A stretch of 64,000 nt of DNA from Ochotona curzoniae. Taxonomy: Eukaryota; Chordata; Mammalia; Lagomorpha; Ochotonidae. The stretch lies in the NCBI RefSeq assembly GCF_017591425.1, contig NW_024466599.1:74628501-74692500 (forward strand), in the 5' to 3' direction. Under the pieces are notes generated by a model. That model saw only the letters and a list, made by a program, of their open reading frames with translations. It did no database searches and had not been told where the DNA came from. Below, piece after piece: positions 44,720-54,789 of this stretch (the stretch's first letter is position 1; the number at the start of each line of letters is the position of its first letter). The position numbers and the translations under genes are program-made.

Positions 44720-44936
44720 ATTTTCTTTTAAGCAATTTCAAGCACACAGGAAAATAGAATGTAGTAAGTCCATGTGTCTGCCAACCAGCTTCAACGATTC
44801 GTAACATGTTGCCAATCTTGTCTCCTCTCTCCTGTTTCCACCACCCATTCAGTGTGGTACCAGGCATTCTGTTGTTTCACTTATAGATGCAAAATATGCA
44901 TCTCTTTCAGGTTAGTAAGCAATAGTTTCTGTATCT
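44720..44936 (+). mobile_element. Ancient L1 3' UTR-like piece, left part
   Basis: ttcaagcacacaggaaaatag, ccaaccagcttcaacgattcgtaacatg and tgccaatcttgtctc match a widespread old L1-type 3' UTR segment. It resumes at 46105-46200 (ctgttacctattccatgttcaaatttccctgattgtc). The composite element at 44945-46096 splits it. Confidence 0.45.
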
Positions 44937-44944
44937 TAATCTCT

Positions 44945-46096
44945 TTTTTTTTCTTAACTCCACTCAGTTTTTTAATGTTCATTACAAAAGTAAGGAAACC
45001 GTAGGCTCGTGTGAGTCACTGACGAGGAGAGAGGGTAAGGGGAGGAAAGTGGGTGAGAGAAAGATTTTGCCTTTGCCCCTGTATCCTCGTTGGCATTGGG
45101 GGTGGGGAGCAAGGGTGTCGGGTCACAGCAATTCTAGGGGTTGGAGGGGCTATCCTGCGGCCACCCAGGAATGTCAGTAGTGGAAAGAATGTCCTAGGAG
45201 TGTTACTTGAATGGTAGGTAAGTGATATTGTCATAAAGGGGGAAATTGCAGCTGAGTTCTAAGTTCTTTTGGCTCTCCATATCTCTCTATCTGCCTCGGT
45301 GTCCACAGACTTAGGTGCTTGCTGTGACACTTGACATGATGTTTTTCAGCTTGCTTTTCTTCCCGTTCTTTGAAGAGAGAACTTGAGATCTTCTGTTAGA
45401 TTACTGGAACCAGCTGCTTATCTCTCATGGGCACCTGGATAGGTTTTTCAATCTTGCGTGGGAATCAACAATGGAGGTGGCCCAGTCTTGCAACATAATG
45501 CTCCTAGGTCAGACTGCACAACTATGGAATGTTCCCCGAGATGAGCCTGTTGGTCTAAAGCATGCATGAGACTCAAGGCGCTCATTCCTGGCTACTCAAC
45601 CTTCCCCAGGCCCATCTCTTGCAGTGGCCTGGCCCAGCTTGCCTCCAGCCCAGCCTTGCCTCCCCTCAGACCTAGTTCTCATACTAGCCAGTGGGTTCTG
45701 TGACCTGATCCTTCCCACCCTTGCACCCAAGCTCTTAAAAGCAGATGCATCAACCTAGTTGGTATCCTTCCAGTCTCATCCCTAGTACTGGCTGTTGTGT
45801 GAGCCATTGGGTACAGCGGGCTGGCCCAGCCCCTGCACGCACTGGCAGGTGCAGCAACCTGGACTGGCCTGCCCTCAGTCCTGGCTACCAAGTGCACCAG
45901 TGGATACAGTGGCCTGGGAGTCCTATAAGAACCCCCTAACCAGACCAGTCCCCAGACTGGGCTCATATTTGCATCAGTGGATGTAGTGGCCAAGACTGGA
46001 CTGGCCTGGCCTGTTCTCAGGCCTAGTTCACACTGGCATGTGCTGCAGCCGGCCCTGGCTTAAACTTTTATGCCACATCACAAGCCCCAAATATTT
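44945..46096 (-). mobile_element. VNTR-composite retroelement, antisense copy
   Basis: Begins with a T-run (reversed A-tail). Then comes the reversed 3' module with cagatac-like ctgtatcctcgttggcatt and ttcattacaaaagtaagg. From 45540 to 46065 there are imperfect tandem units, each with a (cact/cagt)gg(c/t)... node and a gctggcc/ggcctggc core. Imperfect 8-bp flanks ttaatctc (44937-44944) and ttaatttc (46097-46104) may be the target duplication. More diverged than the copy at 58584. No ORF. Confidence 0.55.
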
Positions 46097-46199
46097 TAAT
46101 TTCTTAAAATAATCTGTTACCTATTCCATGTTCAAATTTCCCTGATTGTCCTAACACTCACTTAATAAAATTTTCCTCTAATCAAGATCAATAAAATTC

Positions 46200-47284
46200 A
46201 TAGATTTCTTTGGTAAATATGTTGAGTCTGTTAGTTTGTAACAGTTTGTGGAATGAATATAAATGGTGAGTTTTGCCTATCTGCTTAATGAGTTTCCTTG
46301 TTTATTTACCCTAGCACCTGTTTCCCCATCATAACTGCAGTCCAGTTTCTTCCGGGTAAATCATTTCCTATTGCATGTAGATCAGAAGAATTAAACCAGG
46401 CATCGGAGCAGGGGGGACATTGTTAGAGCCCCCTGAACCCCGTCTCCACCCACACACCTTAGGATCCTAAGCAGGGAAACAGGGCAGTTAGAATTCCTTT
46501 TTATCAACGACTACATTCAGCTTGCTGCAAAATCTTTGGAATTTTCTGTGTTTTAGCTTCTACAGATGCCTTGGACCTTACTTGCTTTCAAATGTAGTTT
46601 TTTGGATGCGTGATTACCTTGTAAGAAATGGCTTTTTTTTTTTTTTTACTTAAATAAATAAGAGACTCTAATTGATAACAAGCATCTAAAACCCATTGGC
46701 AAAGGTTAGTGTAATTGCTCTTCCGAGCTCCTTGAGTTGTTTCTGTCTGTATTTTCTCTCACTTCAGGTGTTACTGTTTTTTAAATTCTTTGTGCTGTGC
46801 AATTTTTGTCTTTTCTATTCACATTAGCATGCCATCTGTCTTAGTTCCATTTCTGTTTAGTTTTAATACCGCTGTCATGCCATTGAAGTGGTCTGTGACA
46901 CTGGCATTTGGCCAAATTTGGGACATCACTGCCCTGTCAGACCTGCTGCTTTGGGGCCTGCTTGATCGATATTCTAGCTGTCTGACTCATTGACTCATTG
47001 ATTACCTTTTTTTAAAAATCCCTGACCTCTCAAGTTGTATCTGCACTATTCTATAAACAAAATCTGAGAACTGGCTTATAGCCTTTCGGCTGGAAATAGA
47101 ACTCTTGGAGTTTTTGGAGATTGTTTGTAACACTGACAAAGCAGATTTCTCTCCAGCAAGTCTTTGTTTTTATCTGAAAAACAGAGGTTTTAAAGCTTCT
47201 CTCACCTTAACAGATTGATTATACAACAAATAAAGGACATCCTTTGAATGTAAATGTTTTTGTGCGATCATTCACTGCTGGAAT
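46200..47284. other. Intron 1, nothing recognised
   Basis: AT-rich unique-looking sequence with a T-run at 46632-46648. No extra exon seen. Confidence 0.4.
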
Positions 47285-47500
47285 AATTCAGAATATTTAA
47301 ATATACATTAAATATGTATTTAAACATTTAAATGCATATTAAGTATATATTACACTCAATTGCCTGGAATATATTATAACAATATATTATGTGTTACATA
47401 TATATTACATATTATATAATTACATATTAGATGTGTTACACTTAATAGCCTGGACTACATTATAATTAATAGCCTGGAATTGATGCTGTGATAATTTTAT
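47285..47500. repeat. AT-rich region with imperfect repeats
   Basis: Alternating TTTAAA/ATATTA text with three related blocks near 47351, 47429 and 47464 sharing (t/a)aat(t/a)gcctgga(a/c)t. Confidence 0.6.
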
Positions 47501-47536
47501 AAATTTGGAACATATTATGAATTTTTAGAATGTAAA

Positions 47537-47858
47537 GATTTAATTATTTATTTTTTTATTGGAAAGAATATGCAGAGAGGAGGAGAGACAGAGAGGAAGA
47601 TCTTCCATCCGCTGGTTCACTCCCCAAGTGGCCATAATGGCTGGTGCTGCGCCAATCCAAAGCCAGGAGCCAGGAGCTTCTTCCAGGTCTCCCATGCGGG
47701 TGCAGGGTCCCAAAGCTTTTGGCCATCCTCGACTGCTTTCCCATGCTACAGGCAGGGAGCTAGATGGAAGTGGAGCTGCTGGGATTAGAATCAGTGCTCA
47801 TGGGATCCCAGCACGTTCAAGGGGAGGACCTTAACCATTGAGCTATCACGCCAGGCCC
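47537..47858 (-). mobile_element. C-SINE, fairly young
   Basis: aaagatttaattatttattt, atatgcagagaggaggagag, intact centre, ends gagctatcacgccaggccc. Confidence 0.9.
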
Positions 47859-48064
47859 TATCATTACTCTTTGAATATGAAGTGTTCAGCTCATCAAATC
47901 TGTCAGCCTTTGTTTTGGGCTGACTGTCTCTCACAAGAAAATAGTGACTATAGGACAAGTAACCTCACCTGAGCTGCTTTATTTCTTTGCTTGGTAGAAG
48001 AGTGCTTCCTTACTCTAAGTAGCGGCTTCCATTTACACCACTGTGAGGATGCTCTCAGAGAGCG

Positions 48065-48285
48065 GCATCCCCTGTAGACCTGCCCCTCCACTACCAGCAC
48101 CCCTGAAGACCTGCACCCATTACCTGCTCCCCTGTGGATCTGCACCCTGTACCTGTCCCCCTTTGTGCTTGCACCCCTGTAGACCTGCACCCCTGTGGAT
48201 CTGCACTCCTGTGGGTGTACACCCCTGTAGACCTGCACCCCTGTAGATCTCTCCTGAAGACTTGCACCCCTGTATACCTGCTCAG
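48065..48285. repeat. 16-bp minisatellite
   Basis: About a dozen imperfect copies of acctgcacccctgtag, most regular at 48165-48250. Because 16 is not a multiple of 3 the array is open in several frames on both strands, which explains short repetitive ORFs here. Confidence 0.85.
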
Positions 48286-48289
48286 AGCC

Positions 48290-48977
48290 AGCACAGGAGT
48301 CCAACAAACATCTCAAAGTTGACATTCCCAAAGTTGAACTTCCTGATTCCTTTAGAAATACTTTTTTCAGTGCATGGAGTCAGGTTTGCTAAGAGACTCC
48401 TTCCTCCTGAGCCCTGAGGCTGGGTATTATGGGAATGTAGTGGAATTTTGTTAAATTGTATATTCACTTGTATCCATGAGTGGATTGTTATTTACAAAAT
48501 GAGCCTTAATAGTCAAGACCATGAAGCATTAGCTTTGTGTGTTGTGATTGCCACTTTGTGGTCCCGGATTCATGCCTTTGCTGCGATTTTTTTCACTTTA
48601 AATATGGGAAACAACATTATACATTGCTTGGAGACATGGAATCAGAAACGGTGAAGCTCTCAGGCAGGGACTTGGTGCTGGTGGTGTCTGGGTACGTGGA
48701 CAGGGTGGGTGTGACACCTGAAGGTGCTCCCGCGGGAGGAGGGTGACTGGATGGAAGGAGGACAGCCATTGATAGCTATCATTGATAGCAAAACTATGAC
48801 ACACTGAGAGAACATAGCCTTGTTGGCTGCTTGGGTTAAGAAGGGAAAGTCCTTTAGGCTTCTGAGGAACTATTACAAAGTTTCAATGAAATGTAAGTTG
48901 CCCTTTGTTTGTTACCCATTAACAGATGAGGAAGAAGCTGCTTTCTCTTAGTCTGGAATAGTTTAAGAACATGTTTT
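48290..48977. other. Intron 1, nothing recognised
   Basis: Unique-looking. No splice-bounded ORF of interest. Confidence 0.4.
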
Positions 48978-49226
48978 TCTAAAGATTTGTTAATTTGAAA
49001 GAGTTACAGAGAAGGAGTGGCAGAGAGAGAGAGAGAGAGCATAGTTCATCGATTCCCTTCACTGGTTGACTCCTTCGCTGGCCGTAGCAGCCAGGGCTGG
49101 CCCGGGCCAACTGGGGGCAAACACTTGGACATTTTCCCACTGCTTTCCCAGGTGTGTTAGCAGGGAGCCAAGTGTGTCAACCAGGACTTGAAGCAGCACT
49201 CACTACGCAACACTACGCCGCAGTCC
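48978..49226 (-). mobile_element. Old C-SINE
   Basis: ctaaagatttgttaatttgaaag, GA run, ttcactggttgactccttcg, ending cactacgccgcagtcc. Confidence 0.7.
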
Positions 49227-49449
49227 TATCTTCTCACCATTAATTGGGTATTGTATTTGTCCTGTGTGTCTTATATACTTTCTGTGTAGCCATAGCAACA
49301 TACTGCTGTAGAACCATCCAAAACTAATGTATTCAGGGCTATGGCATGGGTAGGGAGGGAGGATGGCACCAGTGGATAATGTATATATGAGAGAGATGTT
49401 TATAGAAACAAGTGGATTGATAAGGGTGTTGCTTTAGGAATATTTAGCA
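49227..49449. other. Intron 1, nothing recognised
   Basis: Short unique-looking spacer. Confidence 0.3.
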
Positions 49450-49780
49450 GGGCTGACTTGGTGGCACAGCTGGCTAAAGTCTCTGCCTTGCAGTGCTGGC
49501 ATCCCCTGTGGCCGTCGTTTTGTGTCCTGGCTGCTCCACTTCCTATGCAGCTCTACTTATGGCCCAGGAAAGCTGCAGAAGATGGCCCAAGTTTTTGGTA
49601 CCCTAAACCTATGTGAAAGACATCGTAGAAGCTCCTGGCTCCCAGTTTTGGATCAGCTCAGCTCTGGTTGTGGCAATTTGGGGAGTGAACCAGCAACTAG
49701 AAGACCACTATCTCAGTCTCTTCTCTCTCTCTCTGTAAAATTTGCCTATCAAATAAAAAACAGTAATAATAATTTTTTAA
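49450..49780 (+). mobile_element. C-SINE, older
   Basis: ggctgacttggtggcacagc head, cctggctgctccacttcc, atttggggagtgaaccagc, caaataaaaaac tail. Confidence 0.8.
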
Positions 49781-50434
49781 TTAACATGGTTGAGGGCAGA
49801 GATGAAGACTGCAAACCACAAGCTTAGTGTGTTAAGGAAAGCCTGGAATGGAGTATTTCTGCCCAGCTACTGAACTCAGTGTAAAGTTGTGAAGTCATTG
49901 GAAAGTATTTCTCCAGTTCTTCTGTACCACTATTTTAAGGTGCAATACTGATGTCTCCCAGAAAACCCTGGTGCTTCAGCAAGGAAGAACCAACCCCAGA
50001 AGGTGTGGTGTGCAGACTGATCTTTAAAAAGATATGAAAGCCCCTATTGCTACACTTAGCCTGTTGAACCAATTTAACAATTAGAATTCTTGCTAATGTC
50101 TGATAAAGCAGTTTCTTCATTGAATCAGTGTGGTATGCTGATGATGGCATAGTCTTAGGGTAATTAGTGCTGTTAAGATGTTGAAAGGGTCTGTGTTTTT
50201 CCCATGCTTCCTGGTGAGTACCCACAGTTAAGGATACTTTTCCCCTGGTGGATGCCATATGCTGCCCTGTCTCCTGCTTGCTGGTTTCCAGCTGCTTATG
50301 TCTCTGTCTTTTTGAAGTAGCGCCACTTTACTCTTCATTCTGAACAATACCATGACTCGTTGACATCAGCCAGTCAGTATTAGAGTGTTGAGCATAGGAG
50401 GTAAAGAGCGCACTACTTGTAGGTTTGTTTGTTT
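49781..50434. other. Intron 1, nothing recognised
   Basis: Unique-looking with no exon signature; the 107-codon minus frame 49935-50258 has no family resemblance. Confidence 0.4.
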
Positions 50435-50745
50435 TTAAGGTTTATTTATTTTTATCGGAAAGGCAGATTTTACAAAGAGGAGAGAGAGAGAGGAAGAGGA
50501 AGATCTTCCATCTGCTGGTTCATTCCCTCAGATGGAGCTGAGCTGATCCAAAGTCAGGAGCCGTGAGCTTCTTCCAGGTCTCCCACGCAGTTGCAGAGTC
50601 CTGAGGCTTTGGAGCATCCTCCACAGCTTTCCCAGGCCACAAGCAGGGAGCTGGATGGGAAGTGGAGCAGGTGGCACATGAACATTGCCCAGATTGGATG
50701 TTGATGTTGCAAGTGGATGATTAGGCTGTTGAGCCACCACACTGT
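50435..50745 (-). mobile_element. C-SINE, intermediate age
   Basis: tttaaggtttatttatttttatcgg through gttgagccaccacactgtcc, with a deletion in the head region. Confidence 0.8.
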
Positions 50746-50771
50746 CCTTCTTTCCCCGCCATTTGTAGTTT

Positions 50772-51040
50772 TTTTTTTTTAACTTTATTATTTTTGTTAA
50801 CATTTATCTTTGAAACAGAGATCCCGTCCACCTGATCACTACCCAAATGCCCACGATGGTTATTCTGCGAACCAGGAACCACAAATTCAGTGCAGGTCTC
50901 TCCAGGAGCTCCGTTACCTACACATCACTGCTGTCCCCCAGTGTCAGAAATAGACTGTATTCGGGAGCCAGAACTGAGAACCGAACCCTGGACTCCAGTA
51001 TTGGACTGTGGGCATTTTAACTGGTGTCTTCGCTGCCTGC
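50772..51040 (-). mobile_element. Old C-SINE close to exon 2
   Basis: T-run, aacatttatctttgaaacagag, ccaaatgcccacgatggtt, gtgcaggtctctccagg. Ends about 205 bp before the exon 2 acceptor. Confidence 0.55.
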
Positions 51041-51244
51041 TGTATTTTTATTTTAATTTGTTGAAATGCCAGTAGTTTATCTTGTGCACAAGGTTTTGAA
51101 GTGGGATCACTTTTTAGTGGGCTCTTTGGTTTGTTTCTAGCCTCCTGTCAAGTGAGTACCATCATAAAGAAGAACTGCTTGAATTTCCTATGAGAGCATC
51201 GTTTAATTTCAGATGTTTTCTTTTCTCTGCATATTTCCTGCCAG

Positions 51245-51424
51245 ACAGCAAAGCTAATACACACCTCTGTGGTGTTGACAAAGAAGAATGTTCCCGCCTT
51301 AAGACGTGAAGTTTACACAGAGGATTTTATTAAGAAGCAGATTGAAGACTTCAACATAGGAAAGAGACACTTAGCCAACATGATGGGAGAAGACCCAGAA
51401 ACCTTCACCCAAGAAGATATTGAT
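51245..51424 (+). CDS. MRPS9: MRPS9 coding exon 2 (uS9m, residues 46-105)
   Basis: Sixty codons in phase 0 at both ends, starting [10 protein letters not shown] and ending with the nearly invariant [19 protein letters not shown]. The stretch KKNVP...[29 protein letters not shown] is MRPS9-specific. It belongs to the long metazoan N-terminal extension that precedes the bacterial-like S9 domain, so no part of the rRNA-binding S9 fold is encoded here. The exon has the same 60-codon length I recall for human exon 2. The acceptor was set at ...gccag/acagca because that register preserves length and alignment with the human protein; an ag 4 bp further in would break the frame. The donor is gat/gtgagt at 51425. 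The conserved part has no stop, frameshift or other lesion, so the gene is expected to be functional. Later exons, including the S9 domain, lie beyond the window. Confidence 0.94.
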
Positions 51425-51559
51425 GTGAGTATTGTTACTCTGTTGGAAAAGTAATTGCTTTGGTCTCACATCTAGAAAGCACTTTTCTTTTTGGTAGCAG
51501 CCCTTTAGTTTTGCAGAAGTTTTTAATCAAGCTGTCAAAATCAGGAAACACGCCCTTCT

Positions 51560-52353
51560 ACGCTCCAAGTTGAAACATGGTGTACGTGGCTTATGTCACT
51601 CCATTTGAAGCCTTTCAAAGTCTGATACTCTAAAGTCATGACCAGGCCTGAATACTTTTCTTGTCAAGTTCATGAATACAACTTTGAATGCCTAAATAAT
51701 ATTTGAAAATATTCATTGTTAGGTCTAGTATTCAGCTTTCTTACAGGCTGAGAGTAATGAAGTGAGAGTCTAGTTTATAGTAAACTTTGTAAGTAAACTG
51801 TGCTCCAATATTTAATGATCAACTTAAGCATCTATTTAACTTTTGAAAATGAAGGCCTCAGTGAGAGTTGGAGTCAGAATTCTGTTTCCGTTGTACTCGT
51901 GGATGGTTGGATTCTTGATGAAAGTAGCAGTGTTAACACTCAGAAGCAGCGGCAGAGGTGCTCCGTGTGAACGACTTTGACACGTATTCTGATGCGAACG
52001 CTTGACATCCCGTGACTGAAGACAAACGCATATGTTTATAGGACTTCAGATACAGCAGTGTATCCATTAACACATGGGAAGTTCTTGGGAAGGTGGGGGT
52101 AGTTGGTTTTGACATTTAGTTAGCATCAGATTGTACTTGGCAAGCTAAGATGACCGCCTTCTCACTAGGTGATTTCTTGTATATGATCCATTGCTGACTG
52201 AACAGCTTAAGTCATGTGTAACCATACAGTTATCTCTTGGTATCCAGAAAGAATGAATTCCATGGCCCCTTGAATACCGAAATCCAGATACTCAAATCTT
52301 CTATGTAAATGACATCATATATATATATATATCTCCTAGTCGTATAGTCATAT
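51560..52353. other. Intron 2 proximal unique sequence
   Basis: No repeat identified except a TA run at 52316-52331. Confidence 0.4.
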
Positions 52354-52363
52354 CCGCCTGTAT
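52354..52363. repeat. Target-site duplication, left copy
   Basis: ccgcctgtat, exact copy of 52568-52577. Confidence 0.75.
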
Positions 52364-52567
52364 CCAAAGCCAGGATCCAGGAACTTCTTCCGAGTATCCC
52401 ACGCAGGTGCAGGGTCCCTAGGCTTTGGGCCGTCCTTGACTGCTTTCCCAGGCCACAACCAGGGAGCTAGATGGGAAGTGGAGCTGCCGGGATTAGAACC
52501 GGCGCCCATATGGGATCCCGGCGTGTTCAAGGCAAGGACTTTAGCTGCTAGACCACGCCGCCGGGCC
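52364..52567 (-). mobile_element. Tailless C-SINE with target duplication
   Basis: Contains only the 5' part of the SINE, reading in reverse from ccaaagccaggatccagg to ccacgccgccgggcc. The CT-rich 3' region and A-tail are absent, yet an exact 10-bp duplication hugs both ends. CpGs are well preserved. Confidence 0.8.
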
Positions 52568-52577
52568 CCGCCTGTAT
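52568..52577. repeat. Target-site duplication, right copy
   Basis: Exact copy of 52354-52363. Confidence 0.75.
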
Positions 52578-53100
52578 TCTTTTACGTCATTCTGAGGTTA
52601 CTTACAGTGCCTAACATAAGTGCTATACGAACACCTGTTACACTGTATTGTTTTCTGAACTAGTGACAAGAAGAACCGGATGCATTTTGACTGATGGTGT
52701 ACTGAATTTATACATTCAGGATCTGGATGTGAAAGGCCAACTGTGGTTTTATTTTTTTGTCATCATGATTTTGTGCACTTTTTGTTGAATTCCCATCCTT
52801 TTGTATACCTTCCCTATTTGTTAGTGATACTGAAGTTCTTAGATAAGGGTCTGGATGAGCATGGCTTTATACAAGCAGAAAGGCTCCTTATTGCCCTTTG
52901 AGGTCTGGGTGATTTGGAGTTGAAGTCTTAGCAACTGTGTTCTTTTGAGTTTTAGGATAATCCGGACTGTGACTGGGGATATAAAGAAAGCTGCTTTGGG
53001 CCAGAACTGTGAAAGGAAGTTAATCAAAGAAGGGGGTCGGGGGAGGGGGAGAAATGTTTTCCTCTTAACACTCTGATTTCATCAAAAGTGGGCTAGGTAC
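52578..53100. other. Intron 2, nothing recognised
   Basis: Unique-looking. G-rich patch at 53030-53052. Confidence 0.35.
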
Positions 53101-53107
53101 CTGACTT

Positions 53108-53451
53108 TGGTTTTTTTTTTTTTTTTTAAAGATTTATTTATTTTATTGGAAAGGCAGATATATAGAAAGGGAGAGAAGCAGAGATGAAGATCTTCATCCA
53201 GTGATTCACTGCCCAAGTGACTGCAACAGCCAGAGCTGAGCTGATCCCAAGCCAGGAATCAGGAGCGTCTTCCGGGTCTCCCATGCGGGTGCAGGGTCCC
53301 AAGGCTTTGGGCTGTCCACCACTGCTTTCCCAGGCCACAGGCAGGGAGCTGGATGGGGGGCAGGGCCGCTGGGATTGGAACTGGTGCCCTTATGGGATCC
53401 TGGCGCGTTTAAGGAGAGGACTTTAGCTGCTAAGCTATCACGCTGGGCCCT
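53108..53451 (-). mobile_element. C-SINE, first of a serial pair
   Basis: T-run, aaagatttatttattttattgg, full centre, ends gctatcacgctgggccc. Preceded by ctgactt (53101-53107) and followed by the same string at 53452-53458. Confidence 0.92.
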
Positions 53452-53458
53452 CTGACTT

Positions 53459-53792
53459 TTTTTTTTTTTTAAAGATTTATTTTTATTATTTTTTCTCATT
53501 GGAAAGGCGGATATACAGAGAGGAGAGACAGAGAGGAAGATCTTCCGTCCGATGATTCACTCCCCAAGTGAGCGCAACGGGCCGATACTATGCCAATCCG
53601 AAGCCAGGAGCCTCTTCCAGGTCTCCCACGCTGGTGCAGGTTCCCAAAGCTTTGGGCCGTCCTCGACTGCTTTCCCGGGCCACAGGCAGGGAGCTGGAAG
53701 GGAAGTGGGGCTGCCGGGATAGAACCGGCGCCCACATGGGATCCCGGGCGTGCAAGGTGAGGACCTTAACCACTTGCGCCACCACGCCGGGT
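53459..53792 (-). mobile_element. Young C-SINE, second of a serial pair
   Basis: T-run, aaagatttatttttattatt, ends gcgccaccacgccgggtc. Followed by the third copy of ctgactt (53795-53801). CpGs are better preserved than in its neighbour, so it is the later arrival. Confidence 0.93.
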
Positions 53793-53989
53793 CTCTGACT
53801 TATTTTTAAAAAACAAACTGTACATAAAGACTGAGCATCATTTTTAGATAAGTGAGGTGAGAGGGAGCTTTGGACTACAGTGTTCTTTCTTCAAATCTGC
53901 CTTACTTCTTAGCTCATTTTCATCTGATAATATCCAAAACATTTCGTGATTTCCAGCTAAGGTAGCAGCATCTCAGAAAATTAAGATTT

Positions 53990-54019
53990 GGAGGGTGGGC
54001 AGCGTTGTATTGTAATAAG
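53990..54019 (+). mobile_element. Old C-SINE, left piece
   Basis: gagggtgggcagcgttgtattg looks like a decayed SINE head. The matching right piece starts at about 54571 after the LTR. Confidence 0.4.
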
Positions 54020-54563
54020 TGTTAGAGTCTGGGCTAAAGCCACCGGACGTCAGGGCGTGAGCTAGTCAACCCCCAGAGAATGACAAAGAGTCTCACTGGT
54101 AATGCAAACAGCAAACAGTTATTGCGCCAGCATGCTGGGGTCAGACCGCACTTGAGGCACACAGGCCAGCCAAGCAGGGCGGTTGGACCCCGAACAGCCC
54201 AAGACAGAAGCTTATATAGGCCCTTTTGGGCTGGGAAAGACATCAAAAGTAACAACCTTAGACATGTTCATTTTTATGGCCTTCAGGCACAGGCAGCCTG
54301 TTCTGTTCCCATACCCATTATTTGTATGGCTCATCCCATTCTCACACCCTTATCTTCCTCCTGTTCCTGGGACCAGAGAAGAATTGTGCCCTTGCCCCCC
54401 TGCACCTGGGTTCTCAAAGTTGCAGGACAGCAAAGAACAGATTTATCACTAATGCGGAATCCTCCCAAAGTCCAGGCGCCTCCTGGCCTAGCAAAGTAGC
54501 AGTTTTCTCTACAGAAAGGAGCCTCCCACTGCCCAACAATAGCATTTTACCCACACTCTAACA
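54020..54563 (-). mobile_element. Solo LTR with perfect 9-bp inverted ends
   Basis: tgttagagt at the left and actctaaca at the right are exact reverse complements, defining a 544-bp LTR. A reversed TATA box (gcttatataggcc, 54211-54223) fixes the minus orientation. No flanking internal retroviral sequence is present, so it is a solo LTR left by recombination. No exact target duplication was seen. Confidence 0.75.
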
Positions 54564-54570
54564 TTCACTG

Positions 54571-54768
54571 AATTGCTGCTTGCAATGCTGGCATCACATA
54601 CGGTCACGGATTCAAATCCTTGCTGCTCCACTTCCAACTCAGCTCTCTTAGCGTACCTGCCAAAGCAGACAGATGACCCAACTGCTTAACCCTTGCAGAT
54701 GGAAGATCTCTCTCTCTCTGTCTCTCTGTAATCCTGCCTTTAAAATAAATAGGTAAATAAGTATCTTT
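54571..54768 (+). mobile_element. Old C-SINE, right piece
   Basis: ttgctgcttgcaatgctggcatc, ttcaaatccttgctgctcc, ccaactgcttaacccttgcagatgg, CT run, aaaataaataggtaaataag tail. A central deletion is present. Confidence 0.65.
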
Positions 54769-54789
54769 TAAATTCTATCTTAATTTCTT

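Larger units (their letters stand above)
38057..51244 (+). other. MRPS9: MRPS9 intron 1 (13.2 kb)
   Basis: Donor gtaagg at 38057. Acceptor ends in ccag at 51244 after the pyrimidine-rich run ttttctctgcatatttcctg. The intron is filled mostly by retroelements: a sense LTR at 38988, more than a dozen C-SINEs, a composite VNTR element at 44945-46096 and a minisatellite at 48.07 kb. I saw no additional in-frame exon with flanking splice sites and family similarity. Confidence 0.88.

Noticed and set aside
48065..48285. CRISPR-like or coding tandem array
   Set aside because: Contiguous 16-bp units without unique spacers in a mammalian intron; a minisatellite.
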